Assembly: GCF_000381005.1 (NCBI RefSeq)
Contig: NZ_KB908379.1
Span: forward strand, 62,001-126,000
Reading direction: 5' to 3'
Length of the DNA: 64,000 nt
Origin: Selenomonas bovis DSM 23594
GTDB taxonomy: Bacteria; Bacillota; Negativicutes; Selenomonadales; Selenomonadaceae
Shown here piece after piece: positions 8,197-16,916 of this stretch; the first letter of the stretch is position 1; each line of letters opens with the position of its first letter. The position numbers and the translations under genes are program-made. The notes below the pieces were generated by a model. It was given only the letters and a program-made list of their open reading frames with translations, was not told the DNA's origin and searched no databases.

Positions 8197-9240
8197 TCAC
8201 GAGTGAAAATGCTGTGTCGGCAGACAATTCGTATCCTTGAGATTGATGATCGTCGATGCGATCGACAAGCCGATGCCAAAGCCAGAAAGCAGGGAAAGAT
8301 GGTTTTCACGCCGCTTCCATTCCTCCCCCATCTCCGTGAGCAGCAAGGGGATGGTCGCCGAACTCGTGTTGCCGATCTGCGCCGAATTTGATATGACCTT
8401 CTCTGGCGTCGCCGCAATCTGCTCACTCATCGAACGGATGAGGATGCGATTCGGCTGATGGAAGAGATACGCGCCGAGGTCTTCATCACAGACACCTGCG
8501 GCATTCATCAACTCGCGCAAATTCACCGGCACATCCTGCATCGTAAAATCAAGGACACCCATACCGTCCATATTGGAGTAATTCCCTGCATCCTCCGTAT
8601 CAAGGTGACTGTCCTTGTACGACAGGGGATGACGTGCACCGCCGTTGGGGCGGATCAATGCCCGATAGCGCTCCCCGTAGCTCGTGATATTGAAGATCGT
8701 CTCCGTGCCTTCGTCCCCCCCAATCAACGTACATGTCCCTGCATCTCCTGTGATGGCGCGCACACCAGGCTCATGCGGAGAAATCAACGGAGTAGCGACA
8801 TCGCCACAGCAGAGGAGCACCTTTTTGCTGTTGAGGGTTGGCAAAATCGAGGCGGCGAGATAGAGCCCATATACGAATCCCGAGCAGCCTAGATTGATAT
8901 CAAACGCCACGAGATCCTTGGCTAAGCCCAAACGATCCTGCATCGCGTATGCCGTTGACGGCGCGGTGTAATCCGGTGTCTGCGTCACGAACAGCAAAGC
9001 TCCTACCGATGCCCGCTCAACCCCCTGGGCGAAAATCTGCTCCGCCGCCTGCACACAATAATCCGATGTGCATTCCCCAGACGAGGCGATACTGAGCGCA
9101 CGAAAGCCCGTCCCCTTCTGTAGCCGCTGCAGTTTTTTCTCTGTCAGCACATCCTTCAGGTAATCACACACAGGCAATACTTGATGCGAGATGACGCCCG
9201 CGACATACTCTAAACGAATCCCCGATGTCTTTGCAATCAT
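8197..9240 (-). CDS. 3-oxoacyl-ACP synthase III-like enzyme (KAS III) A
   Basis: 347 residues of the FabH-like thiolase fold. The Cys-His-Asn triad is complete: Cys119 in DINLGCSGFVYGL, His261 in YLFHQPNRI, Asn291 in QIGNTSSATIP. Such enzymes condense an acyl-CoA or acyl-ACP starter with malonyl-ACP, or transfer acyl groups. The gene overlaps the upstream ACP gene by 4 bp, so the ACP is its probable partner. A G7 tract (8715-8721) encodes Gly174-Gly175 in frame; losing or gaining one G would truncate the enzyme before the His and Asn. It is only distantly similar to KAS III B of the same cluster, so the two likely have different starters. Confidence 0.88.
   Translation of the reverse strand: MIAKTSGIRLEYVAGVISHQVLPVCDYLKDVLTEKKLQRLQKGTGFRALSIASSGECTSDYCVQAAEQIFAQGVERASVGALLFVTQTPDYTAPSTAYAMQDRLGLAKDLVAFDINLGCSGFVYGLYLAASILPTLNSKKVLLCCGDVATPLISPHEPGVRAITGDAGTCTLIGGDEGTETIFNITSYGERYRALIRPNGGARHPLSYKDSHLDTEDAGNYSNMDGMGVLDFTMQDVPVNLRELMNAAGVCDEDLGAYLFHQPNRILIRSMSEQIAATPEKVISNSAQIGNTSSATIPLLLTEMGEEWKRRENHLSLLSGFGIGLSIASTIINLKDTNCLPTQHFHS
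8715..8721 (-). repeat. G7 tract inside KAS III A, in frame
   Basis: Seven C on the given strand, read as ATT GGG GGG GAC in the gene. The same length as the tract that splits the reductase at 13.1 kb, so it could also slip, but nothing shows that it does. Confidence 0.8.
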
Positions 9241-9473
9241 TCCTCACTGCCTCCCGCAAGGACAAAAAGATCGCGCATCGTCTTCGCAGCCTTCACCTGT
9301 GCCGGCAGGATGCGCTTCCCCGACGCCTTATTCGCCATTGCAAGAAACGCCACATAACTGAGAGAATCCCACTCCTCGATCTCGTCAAGCGACTGCTCTA
9401 GACTAAGTACCCCCTCATTTTCATCTAAATCTAATACATAGGCCATTTCTTCCATGAATTGCTCTTTCGTCAT
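9237..9473 (-). CDS. Acyl carrier protein A
   Basis: About 78 residues, a four-helix carrier protein. The phosphopantetheine site is the Ser in EEWDSLSYVAF. I chose the ATG at 9473 (MTKEQF) over the one at 9485 because an AAAGGA lies at a good distance upstream of it. Stop and KAS III A start overlap (ATGA), implying coupled expression. Close in motif to carrier protein B, 25 bp upstream, so the two may hold successive intermediates. Confidence 0.82.
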   Translation of the reverse strand: MTKEQFMEEMAYVLDLDENEGVLSLEQSLDEIEEWDSLSYVAFLAMANKASGKRILPAQVKAAKTMRDLFVLAGGSEE

Positions 9474-9498
9474 TTGCAATACCATCCTTTCTCGTCAC

Positions 9499-9714
9499 TC
9501 ACTGCAACAGTTGATAGAGGTCCGCCACGGTTTTCGCCGCTGCGATATCCGTAGCAGCCAGCTTTCCCTTCGCCTTCTCCATCATCTTGGACTGGAACAT
9601 CAGCTTGGATAGGGAATCCCACTCCTCCAGGCTCTCCAACTGCGTCTCCATCGTTAAATTCTCCTCCGTATCGAGGAGATCCGTCAAAATATCGAGAAAT
9701 TCCTGTTCCGTCAT
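9499..9714 (-). CDS. Acyl carrier protein B
   Basis: About 71 residues starting MTEQEF, preceded by AGGAAGAG at a normal distance. The attachment Ser lies in LEEWDSLSKLMF. It shares the E-E-W-D-S-L-S pattern with carrier A but not with carriers C and D. A start further upstream (9753) would overlap the FkbM gene and lacks a ribosome site. It should carry a thioester intermediate after activation by a phosphopantetheinyl transferase, which is not in the window. Confidence 0.8.
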   Translation of the reverse strand: MTEQEFLDILTDLLDTEENLTMETQLESLEEWDSLSKLMFQSKMMEKAKGKLAATDIAAAKTVADLYQLLQ

Positions 9715-9736
9715 CGTGTACTCTTCCTTTCCTGAT

Positions 9737-10859
9737 TCAATCCACATAAGCATAAACGACAGTTTCCGTAAAATTCGTTGAGTGGTGATAAATCCTGAGA
9801 TGATATTCGGGGACGAGCGACTTGATATACAGCGGCAGCTCGAAGTAATCCGTCAGCTTGTGATAAAGCGAGATGGCGAGGTTCGGACGATCGCGGCGGA
9901 TAATCTCCTGCGCGCCCTGCAAAAGCGCCAATTCCGATCCCTCCACATCCGCCTTGATCATATCGATTCTAGGCTCCCTATCGCGGAAATACTCATCGAG
10001 CGAAACGACATGTACGCGATCGATGATTGACGCCTCGTCGGCCTCTGCCTCCGGCACGAGTTTCGTACCGATGGCAAGGTCGCTCATCACGCCTTTGACA
10101 AGCGCCATATCCTGCGTAGCCTCGCCAACACCAGCCGGCACGATGGAAATCTGATTGTCATCGAGCGCCCATTCCTCCACGAGTCTCGCTTTCCGATGCT
10201 CCAGAGCTGTCCTCTGCTTCATCCCAGGCTCAAATCCGTATATACGACGGAAAATCCCTTGACTGTGCCAGATATATTTCTCGATCGTATCACCGACGAA
10301 GGCTCCACAATCCACGAAAACACTGTCCGGCGTAAAGCGATTCATCTCCGGCGGAGTGAAATACTGATCCGGCTGAAACACAGAGAAGACTTCCGCATCG
10401 TCAGCGAGCTTGAAACGCACGTTCAAGACGCGCGTAAAGGTTTCGCGGGAGACCTCGTCCTCCAACAAATCATAGACCTGCCGCAATGCCGGCTGCATAA
10501 ACTTGAAATACGCGCGGTATCGTGAAAACAACTGATAGGACTGACCGTTAAATGCCGTTTGGAAGGGCTTCTCATATCTGTCCTTCAGCAAGAAGACGAT
10601 GCCATCCCCTTGCTCACACAATGCTGTGCGTAAAGAGAGAACGTCTGCCCCCCCCCGAAAGCACAAACCGCGAGCATCTCGTCATGCCATGCTGTGCAAA
10701 GAAGCCCTCCGCTTTCGGGAAATCCTTTGCCTCCCCGACGAGCAGAAGGGGCGTATCCCTTGTGACACGCCGCGCACCGGGACGCAAATCAATTTCCTTG
10801 CCACGATAGGCCATGCCATAGACATCCTCATCAAAGATCGACGAATGCATAGATATCAT
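9737..10859 (-). CDS. FkbM-family methyltransferase, split by a G9 tract (OFF)
   Basis: Read as one gene this would give 373 residues at G8. Codons 1-70 (from the ATG at 10859) form a Rossmann-like N-terminal region (FDEDVYGMAYRGKEID, then TPLLLVGEAKDFPKAEGFF), and the downstream frame (9737 to about 10650) is the FkbM SAM-dependent methyltransferase: DSVFVDCGAFVGDTIEKY binds SAM, IDMIKADVEGSELALLQGA is the FkbM signature. With the nine G of this assembly the first part stops after 81 codons and the second lacks an ATG (only a TTG before the tract), so the enzyme should be OFF. FkbM enzymes O-methylate sugars or secondary metabolites. Confidence 0.85.
10648..10656 (-). repeat. G9 tract splitting the FkbM gene
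   Basis: Nine C on the given strand. Upstream frame: CTT TCG GGG GGG GGC AGA; downstream frame: CGG GGG GGG GCA GAC. Loss of one G (G8) or gain of two (G11) joins the two parts into one frame. Confidence 0.92.
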
Positions 10860-10867
10860 CTCCTTAT

Positions 10868-11716
10868 CTATAAGGCGACCATCTCGCCAGTGACTTCAAA
10901 TCGGTCATCGAGCGGTCGCGGGTAATCATGCGCGAGCATATAGAGCGGGTCCAGCCTAATCTTCTCGACGAGCAGCGCATAGCTCGCCTTTTCCTCTACG
11001 ACATAGAGGAAACTATCGCCGCAGGACACCTTCTTTGCCGCGCCTGTATGGAGCAGCGCCTGCTCGAAATCATCCCGATCCGTCGGCTCTACACCCGCAT
11101 AGCGGACGTAGAGCTCGTACGTCTCCTCTCGCGTCGTGCCGTCCGCTGCCGTAACCTTGCCCGTAAACGCGCGGTTATAGCGATAGGGGACATGAAGCGC
11201 ATACTCGATGTAGTGCGTATACGTAAAGCACATCGCGGGACGAACGCCAAGGAAGAGGAACTTGACGCGCGCCTCCTGATGGAGGAGGTCGAACGTGCAT
11301 CCCTTGCCGATGGACTCATGTCCAACTTCTGTCGCCAAATACCTTTTCTCCCCCATCGCCGCGACGGACATCATCGGGTCAAGGGAGCGGACGGCCTCCG
11401 GTTGGCGGCGGAAATACTCGTTGAACGCGCCCATCTTCGTCTTGCTCTTCTGTACATCGTAATCTCTGCCATTGGGAAAACTGAAGGTGAACGTCGGCAC
11501 GATGAGCGTCCCAACGCCAAGCGAGCGCACGGCATCGAGGACGCCCGCCATGATGCCGCGCCTGCCGAGACTGAGATTCGGCTGACCAAACGTCAGATCC
11601 GAATGGATGAATAGAACGTCCGCATCCGCCGCCCCACACGCCTCGAGCGCCGCACGCAGTGTCGATCGCGTCACCAGCTGTCCGCTTGCATCCTGAAACA
11701 AAACCTGTTCTGCCAT
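10868..11716 (-). CDS. AAC(3)-family N-acyltransferase
   Basis: 282 residues of the aminoglycoside 3-N-acetyltransferase fold (Antibiotic_NAT). Visible family features are FIHSDLTFGQPN, TLIVPTFTFSFPNGRDYD and LDPMMSVAAMGEKR, with the later VGHESIGKGCTFDLL. Outside resistance islands this family acylates amino groups of sugars in polysaccharide and glycoprotein clusters, so here it is a good candidate to move an ACP- or CoA-bound acyl chain to an amine. It lies 8 bp upstream of the FkbM start and 11 bp downstream of an SDR gene. I see no reason to call it a drug-resistance gene. Confidence 0.85.
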   Translation of the reverse strand: MAEQVLFQDASGQLVTRSTLRAALEACGAADADVLFIHSDLTFGQPNLSLGRRGIMAGVLDAVRSLGVGTLIVPTFTFSFPNGRDYDVQKSKTKMGAFNEYFRRQPEAVRSLDPMMSVAAMGEKRYLATEVGHESIGKGCTFDLLHQEARVKFLFLGVRPAMCFTYTHYIEYALHVPYRYNRAFTGKVTAADGTTREETYELYVRYAGVEPTDRDDFEQALLHTGAAKKVSCGDSFLYVVEEKASYALLVEKIRLDPLYMLAHDYPRPLDDRFEVTGEMVAL

Positions 11717-11727
11717 GGAATCTCCTC

Positions 11728-12480
11728 CTAATGTGCCATCCTACCGCCATCAACCGTGAAACACTGTCCCGTGATCCAGCGCGCCTCCTCCGAGAGCAGG
11801 AACGCCACCATCGATGCGATGTCTTCCGGCATGCCAAGACCGAGCGTATATCCCTCTGCCACATCTTTCGTCAAGAGATCCGCCCGCGCGGTCAGCTCAT
11901 CCGCCATGCGGGACGGAACGGCGCCCGGGCGGATGGCGTTCACCCGCACCCGCGGTCCGAGCTCTTCTGCCATCGCCCGCAGGAAGCCCTCAAGCGCCGC
12001 CTTCGAGGCACAGTAGAACCCCTGCCCTTTCGCACCGATCTGACTCTGCACACTCGATATCAGGACGACGCGTGTCAACTCTTTCCGGTTGACGTGCCGA
12101 CTGATGAGCGTCTCGAGCAACGCTGCCGCGGAGAAAAAATTGACCTCCATAATGCGGTGTGCCGTTTCCGCGTCCGCGAGCCGCAGCGGCAGGAGCGGTG
12201 CCATACCAGCACAGTGGACGAATGCCTGCACAGAAAGCTGCCGCGCCTGGAGGAACTCCTGGAGCGCCTCCCCCGCCGCCCAGGCATTGTCGAGTTCCCG
12301 CGGCCAGAGCACATCCTCCGCACGTTCTCCGCAAAGCGTCCATGTCTCGCGCAGACGCGCCTCGTCCCTGCCGCTGAGGATTAAGGTGATTTCCCTCTCC
12401 TTCGCAAGACGGACAGCAGTCGCCCTGCCGATACCAGAGGAAGCGCCCGTGACGAGCACCCTTGTTTGAGAAAATTCCAT
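11728..12480 (-). CDS. Short-chain dehydrogenase/reductase (FabG-like)
   Basis: 250 residues, classical SDR: RVLVTGASSGIGRAT near residue 8; HCAGMAPLLPL; catalytic Ser in VLISSVQSQIG and YCASKAALEG for Tyr and Lys; end ITGQCFTVDGGRMAH. It is a close paralogue of the phase-variable reductase upstream (12509-13263); both end in the same ITGQCFTVDGG segment, so they look like a tandem duplication. Probable role: ketoreduction of an ACP-bound intermediate. GAGGGA precedes the ATG. Confidence 0.88.
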   Translation of the reverse strand: MEFSQTRVLVTGASSGIGRATAVRLAKEREITLILSGRDEARLRETWTLCGERAEDVLWPRELDNAWAAGEALQEFLQARQLSVQAFVHCAGMAPLLPLRLADAETAHRIMEVNFFSAAALLETLISRHVNRKELTRVVLISSVQSQIGAKGQGFYCASKAALEGFLRAMAEELGPRVRVNAIRPGAVPSRMADELTARADLLTKDVAEGYTLGLGMPEDIASMVAFLLSEEARWITGQCFTVDGGRMAH

Positions 12481-12508
12481 ATATCCCTCTTTCCGAGAAA
12501 AGGGACTC

Positions 12509-13263
12509 CTAGTGTGCCGTCACACCCCCATCCACCGTAAAGCACTGCCCTGTGATGAAACGGGCCTCCTCCGATAATAGATAGCGGATGAGCGCCGTCA
12601 CATCCGAAAGCCGCGCACAGCCCAGCAGGCTGCCGTGTGCCTCAGGATGCTCACGGAAATCCTGCGCAATCTCCGGCGAGACACCGGCCTTCTCCAAGAT
12701 CTCTGTGGGCAGTGCCCCAGGACGGACGGTATTGATGCGCACATGCGGCGCCATCTCTACCGCGAGCGCCCGCGCCGCCGCGTCGAGCGCCCCCTTCGAG
12801 GCGCAATACGCGCTCATGCCGCTCGTACCGCGGACACTCGCGATGCTCGAGATCAGCACCACACTTTTGAGTGCACTATGATTGACGCGCCTCGCCGTCA
12901 GCACGCGCAGGATTTCCAGACAGGAACACACATTGACTGCAAGCACGTCTCGGATCGCCGCGGCATCCATAAGCCGCAGCGGCGAGATGGGCGACACGCC
13001 GGCACAGTGAACGAATCCCTTCACTCTGATTTCATTCTCTTCGAGATAGGTACGCAATGATGTCGCTATTTCCGACACGTTGCGCAGGTCAAAGGCATAA
13101 GTTTTTGTTATACCCCCCCGAATTCCGATAAATCAAGAAAATGATTGAACGTTCGCCCGCAGGCGATCACCGACTCCCCCTGTCCGCAGAGTTCTCGAAC
13201 GAGCTCCAAGCCTAAACCGGAAGTTGCGCCTGTCACTAAGGTGAATTCATTTTTCGTCTCCAT
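12509..13263 (-). CDS. Short-chain reductase, split by a G7 tract (OFF)
   Basis: The gene starts at ATG 13263, two bases after the stop of KAS III B, and runs NEFTLVTGATSGLGLELV as a normal SDR coenzyme site. At G7 (13113-13119) the frame ends at GGG GGG GTA TAA after about 52 codons. With one more G it continues as GGG ATA ACA AAA ACT TAT and joins the rest of the enzyme (VKGFVHCAG, VVLISSIASVRG, YCASKGALD, ITGQCFTVDGGVTAH), giving 251 residues, exactly the length of its paralogues. So all catalytic residues exist, but the gene is OFF in this assembly. The downstream part alone (from a GTG at 13078) would lack the nucleotide-binding motif. Confidence 0.9.
13113..13119 (-). repeat. G7 tract splitting the reductase gene
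   Basis: Seven C on the given strand. G7 leads to a TAA three bases after the tract; G8 (or G5, G11) restores a 251-residue SDR. Confidence 0.92.
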
Positions 13264-13265
13264 AC

Positions 13266-14330
13266 TCAAAACTCCACCATCTCACAGAAATCCAGCTGCC
13301 CCAGCTCGAGCACCATCGCCCCCCAGGTGAGGCCGACGCCGAAGCCGGCGAGGCAGACTTTATAGGTGTGGCCCAGCAGCTTCTCCCCGACGTTGTAGCA
13401 GATATTCGTCGGGATGGTGACGCCGCTCGCGTTGCCGAAATACGTGACGATATTGCTTGGCATTTTCTCGAGCGGCACGTCGATAGCCTGCGCTAGCTTT
13501 TCCACCATGAACTTATTCGGCTGGTGGAAGAGGAACCAATCGATCTCCTCCTTCTTTACACCGAGCCGCGCGAAGAGCGATGCGAGGAGCGGCGGCATCT
13601 CCGTCTGCACGAAGTTGAAGACATCGGCGCCCTTCATCACGAGGTTATCGAGGCTGCGGCGGTTCCCCTCGCTGTCCTCGTGAAGCACAGCGGTCTCCGG
13701 CGTCGAGGGCTGTCGGAAGCCTCCCGCCGGGATCATCAGCGCATCGTGGCGGCTGCCATCCATGCGGATCTCGCCGTCGATGCGCGTCTCCTCCTCCGTC
13801 CGCTCGACGACCGTCACCGAGGCGGCATCGCCGATGAGCGGATAGCTGTTGCGGTCCTCCTTTGAGACTTTGTGGCTCAGGACATCTACGTTGATGAGGA
13901 GGACTTTCCGCGTCTGCGGCTGGTCGAGCAGGGAGAACGCCTCCATGAGCCCCGTAAGATAGCCGGTGCAGCCCTGGCTGATATCCACGCAGTAGACGTG
14001 CGAATCGAGCCCGAGCCGCCCGTGGATCACGGCGCCCGTCGTCGGCATGAAATAGTCCGGCGACTGCGTGACCGTGACGATGGCATCGATCTCCTCCTTA
14101 CGGAGCTTCCCCTCGTGCAGAAGTGTCTCCACGCCGAAAACGGCGAGGTCCGACGCGCAGACCCCAGGCTCCACGAAATGATGCCTATCATAGCCCATCA
14201 CGAGCTTGAGCCGCCGCGAGCGCTTCTTGTCCGCCTGGTAGTTTTTCATCTCCTCATCGAACGTCTTGCAGTTCTTCGGGATGACCGTCAGGACACCGGT
14301 GATTCTCTTGTTCCGATATGCTAGCTGCAT
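13266..14330 (-). CDS. 3-oxoacyl-ACP synthase III-like enzyme (KAS III) B
   Basis: 354 residues with the complete KAS III triad: Cys121 in VDISQGCTGYLTGL, His269 in WFLFHQPNKFM, Asn300 in YFGNASGVTIPTN. The start codon overlaps the stop of carrier protein C by one base (TAATG), so C is its likely partner. It differs from KAS III A over most of its length, including a longer N-terminal segment (about 45 residues before MGYDRHHF). In flagellin and O-antigen islands similar FabH homologues make short 3-hydroxyacyl groups that end up on amino sugars. Confidence 0.88.
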   Translation of the reverse strand: MQLAYRNKRITGVLTVIPKNCKTFDEEMKNYQADKKRSRRLKLVMGYDRHHFVEPGVCASDLAVFGVETLLHEGKLRKEEIDAIVTVTQSPDYFMPTTGAVIHGRLGLDSHVYCVDISQGCTGYLTGLMEAFSLLDQPQTRKVLLINVDVLSHKVSKEDRNSYPLIGDAASVTVVERTEEETRIDGEIRMDGSRHDALMIPAGGFRQPSTPETAVLHEDSEGNRRSLDNLVMKGADVFNFVQTEMPPLLASLFARLGVKKEEIDWFLFHQPNKFMVEKLAQAIDVPLEKMPSNIVTYFGNASGVTIPTNICYNVGEKLLGHTYKVCLAGFGVGLTWGAMVLELGQLDFCEMVEF

Positions 14331-14560
14331 TACTTCGCACCACTCTTTTTGAGAAGCTCTGCCATCGCCGCTACCGAAGAAAAGTTCTCCGGCACAATAT
14401 CGATTCCCTTGATCTTCACCTCATACTCCTTCTCAAGCATCGCCACAAGCTGGACGATGTCAAAGGAATCGAGATACCCTTCCTCGATGAAATCCACATC
14501 CTCGGTGAAATCGAACTCTGGGCGCAAGTCCGCCAAGATTTCTCGTATCTTTTGCTCCAT
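14330..14560 (-). CDS. Acyl carrier protein C
   Basis: 76 residues; attachment Ser32 in EEGYLDSFDIVQLV. The GYLDSFD form is typical of carrier proteins that work with stand-alone ligases of the D-alanyl or acyl type. The gene lies between the ligase (19 bp upstream) and KAS III B (1-bp overlap), so it probably receives the starter unit from the ligase and hands it to the condensing enzyme. Confidence 0.88.
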   Translation of the reverse strand: MEQKIREILADLRPEFDFTEDVDFIEEGYLDSFDIVQLVAMLEKEYEVKIKGIDIVPENFSSVAAMAELLKKSGAK

Positions 14561-14579
14561 AAAAACTCCTCCTTATCGT

Positions 14580-15926
14580 TTAGCGCTTCTTCTTGAATCG
14601 CTTGGTATACTCCACCTGCTCCATGAGGACCACCCGCACCGGAATCTTATAGGATGCCAGCCGCGTCTTGCAGAACTTGCGCACTTCTTTCTTGATCTCT
14701 AGCGGTGTCATCGCGGCATCCCGATGCTTGATCTTGCAGGCGACCGCCTGCCCTGTGATGGGATTGGACTCTCCGTAGACGGTAACGTCCTCCACCCCTG
14801 GCATCTGGAGCAGTACTGCCTCCACTTCCTCCGGCATCACCTTTTCGCCGCCGACATTGATCATATCGGAGTTGCGCCCGACGATGCGCAGGAAACCATC
14901 TTTCTCCTCGACGAAGTCCCCTGTACGGAACCAGCCGTCTTCTGTAAAGCGCTCTGCTTTGGCATTGAGATAGCCCATCACTTGCGTTTTTGTCCGCAGC
15001 CACAATTCCCCATCGACGACTCTATACTCCGTATCGGGATCATCGAATTTCAGGAAGGTACTCGTAGAGGACTTGCTCACCGTGGAAATGATGCCCGTCT
15101 CGCTCGTCCCGAAGGTCTGCAGGAAGCGCACATGAGGGAACGCTGCTTTCAGCTTCATCAGCAGCGAGGACGGCATGGGCTCTGTCCCGTAGGTGATCAT
15201 GCGCAGGCTGGAAAGGTCGTATTTCTCGGCTGCGCCACTGAGTAGCAGCAGATTCAGGAACGTCGGTGAGGACGGCAGGACCGCCACGTGGTAGCGCTCC
15301 ACCAGCGAGGCGATATACTCCGGTTCCCTTCGCTCCGGCAGAACCATCGTGATATGCATGGTGAGCGAATTCAGCAGCGTATTGATGCCGCCGATATGAT
15401 CGAACATCAGAAAAATCAGGAACGTCATATTACGCTTGCGCTCGCGTTTTCCCTCATAATGTGCGATCAGCTGCGTCAGATCGTGTACCATTGCTTTCGG
15501 TTTTCCTGTCGAGCCGCTGCTGAAAAGGACCAGTCCAGCGTGCCCCCGCTCCTGCAATTTCTGCAGGAGCACCGGGGAATCATGCCGTTCAGTCTCCGAC
15601 AGGAGACGCAGCGTTCCTCCTGGCTCCTGGATCAATCGATACGCACAGGGGACCTCGGAGAGGCGGCTCTCGATCTCTTCTGGAATGGTCGTTGCGATGG
15701 GGATGATCACATTCTTATTTTCCATCATGGCCAGGAACAAGGAGATCGCCGAAAAGGAATAGTCCATGCAGAGAGCGACGACAGCGCCCTCCGGGACTCT
15801 TCCCGACAGCCAATGATACTGCTTCTCGATTTCCTGATAGAGATCCTGATAGGTATACGTCGCGCCACGATTGACCACGGCTATGCGCTGCTGAGCGCCC
15901 TGGAACTTCTCAATGAACGGATGCAA
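14580..15926 (-). CDS. AMP-forming acyl/aryl-acid ligase (ANL superfamily)
   Basis: 448 residues. Core motifs: P-loop-like VLFSSGSTGKPKAM, FGTSETGIIS (A5), FRTGDFVEEKDGFLRIVGR (A7-A8), and the hinge/C-domain NVGGEKVMPEEVEAVL. The extreme C-terminus VEYTKRFKKKR takes the place of the usual GKxxR loop and still offers a Lys for adenylation. The enzyme is short for the family, with little before the first core motif. It should activate a carboxylic acid as AMP ester and load it on carrier protein C. The substrate pocket does not look like an amino-acid one (no clear Asp235-type motif), so a fatty or hydroxy acid is more likely; that is inference. It directly abuts the SDR gene upstream. Confidence 0.85.
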   Translation of the reverse strand: MHPFIEKFQGAQQRIAVVNRGATYTYQDLYQEIEKQYHWLSGRVPEGAVVALCMDYSFSAISLFLAMMENKNVIIPIATTIPEEIESRLSEVPCAYRLIQEPGGTLRLLSETERHDSPVLLQKLQERGHAGLVLFSSGSTGKPKAMVHDLTQLIAHYEGKRERKRNMTFLIFLMFDHIGGINTLLNSLTMHITMVLPERREPEYIASLVERYHVAVLPSSPTFLNLLLLSGAAEKYDLSSLRMITYGTEPMPSSLLMKLKAAFPHVRFLQTFGTSETGIISTVSKSSTSTFLKFDDPDTEYRVVDGELWLRTKTQVMGYLNAKAERFTEDGWFRTGDFVEEKDGFLRIVGRNSDMINVGGEKVMPEEVEAVLLQMPGVEDVTVYGESNPITGQAVACKIKHRDAAMTPLEIKKEVRKFCKTRLASYKIPVRVVLMEQVEYTKRFKKKR

Positions 15927-15927
15927 T

Positions 15928-16626
15928 TCAATTCACCCCGCCTAGATAAAGTACTTGTCCCGTAATGAAATCGCTTTCCGGCCTCAGATAGAAGTCGATT
16001 GCATTTTTCACATCCTGGAACGTCCCCAGCCGCTTGATGCACTGCTGGTTCATCAGATTGGCAATTTTCTCCTTCGGCACATTCTTGATCAAATCCGTAT
16101 CGATTGGCGTCGGTCCAATCGCATTGACCGTAATACCGAACGTGCCGATTTCCTTCGCCAGGACATGCGTCAGCTGTTCCACAGCCGCCTTGGAAGCCGA
16201 ATAGATGAGTTCCCCCTCCAACTGCAGGGCGACGGCGACGGTCGAATAATTCACGATGCACCCTTTCCGCGCTTTGATCATGTACTTGCTGACTTCCCGC
16301 GAGAAAAGAAACGTGCCAGCGAAATTCGTCTCCATGACGCGCTTGGCTGTCGCATACGGGGTCAAGACGAAGGCATTCATGGACGCTGCTCCCGCATTGT
16401 TGATCAAGGCGTCGATTCTGTGCTCTTTTTTATAGACATCCCGTACGAATGTTGTTACCGCCTTTTCATCAGCAACATTGAGGCATGTATGGTGGTAATG
16501 CGGATGCTCCAAATCTGAAGCACGCCGAGAGCAGCCGTAAACAACATCGCCTGCCGCGAGGTACGATTCCGCCAAAAAGCGGCCGATTCCCTTGCGCGTG
16601 CCCGTGATGATCATGACACGGCTCAT
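15928..16626 (-). CDS. Short-chain dehydrogenase/reductase (FabG-like)
   Basis: 232 residues. RVMIITGTRKGIGRFLAE gives the coenzyme site, INNAGAASMN the NNAG motif, NYSTVAVAL the Ser region and YSASKAAVEQL the Tyr-Lys pair; it ends FITGQVLYLGGVN. It overlaps carrier protein D by 4 bp and abuts the ligase gene by 1 bp, so it belongs to the same translationally coupled set. Likely a ketoreductase or dehydrogenase on a carrier-bound intermediate. The family resemblance to the other three cluster SDRs is only moderate. Confidence 0.87.
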   Translation of the reverse strand: MSRVMIITGTRKGIGRFLAESYLAAGDVVYGCSRRASDLEHPHYHHTCLNVADEKAVTTFVRDVYKKEHRIDALINNAGAASMNAFVLTPYATAKRVMETNFAGTFLFSREVSKYMIKARKGCIVNYSTVAVALQLEGELIYSASKAAVEQLTHVLAKEIGTFGITVNAIGPTPIDTDLIKNVPKEKIANLMNQQCIKRLGTFQDVKNAIDFYLRPESDFITGQVLYLGGVN

Positions 16627-16916
16627 GCTTTTCCATCCTCCAGTTCACGCTCGATGAAACTGCACAGGGAACCGATGGTACGAAACGGGCTGATACGCGC
16701 GGACATCGCTGTCTCAGACGTCAGGGAGATATCTACTCCCTCTTCCAAGAGCGCGCTCTCGATATCGACAACCGTGCTCACGAGACCCACCGAATCCATG
16801 ATGGAGCTTGCTCCGATGAGGTGCGTATTCTGCGTTACCTCCGCCTTGATATCATTTTCCTCACAGTAGTCGCGGACAACCTGCTCCACGATCTGGTCAA
16901 TCTTTTCTCTCGTCAT
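16623..16916 (-). CDS. Acyl carrier protein D
   Basis: 97 residues from MTREKIDQIV. Attachment Ser42 in SSIMDSVGLVSTVVDIE. It is longer than typical ACPs, with an insert around ISLTSETAMSARIS. The frame is open further upstream to 16982, but the ATG at 16916 follows the end of GNAT 2 with a 20-bp overlap and gives a standard N-terminal helix. It sits between GNAT 2 and the SDR, suggesting GNAT 2 may take its acyl donor from this carrier. Confidence 0.82.
   Translation of the reverse strand: MTREKIDQIVEQVVRDYCEENDIKAEVTQNTHLIGASSIMDSVGLVSTVVDIESALLEEGVDISLTSETAMSARISPFRTIGSLCSFIERELEDGKA

Noticed and set aside
10614-10859. An 81-codon gene as a separate small peptide or RiPP precursor
   Set aside because: It ends only because of the G9 tract, and its sequence reads as the N-terminal region of the FkbM protein behind it.
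10868-11716. AAC(3) gene as an antibiotic-resistance determinant
   Set aside because: It sits inside a biosynthetic cluster with no mobile resistance context, and family members are common in glycan clusters.
12509-13078. A short reductase as an independent gene
   Set aside because: It would lack the nucleotide-binding motif, which is found intact just upstream across the G7 tract.
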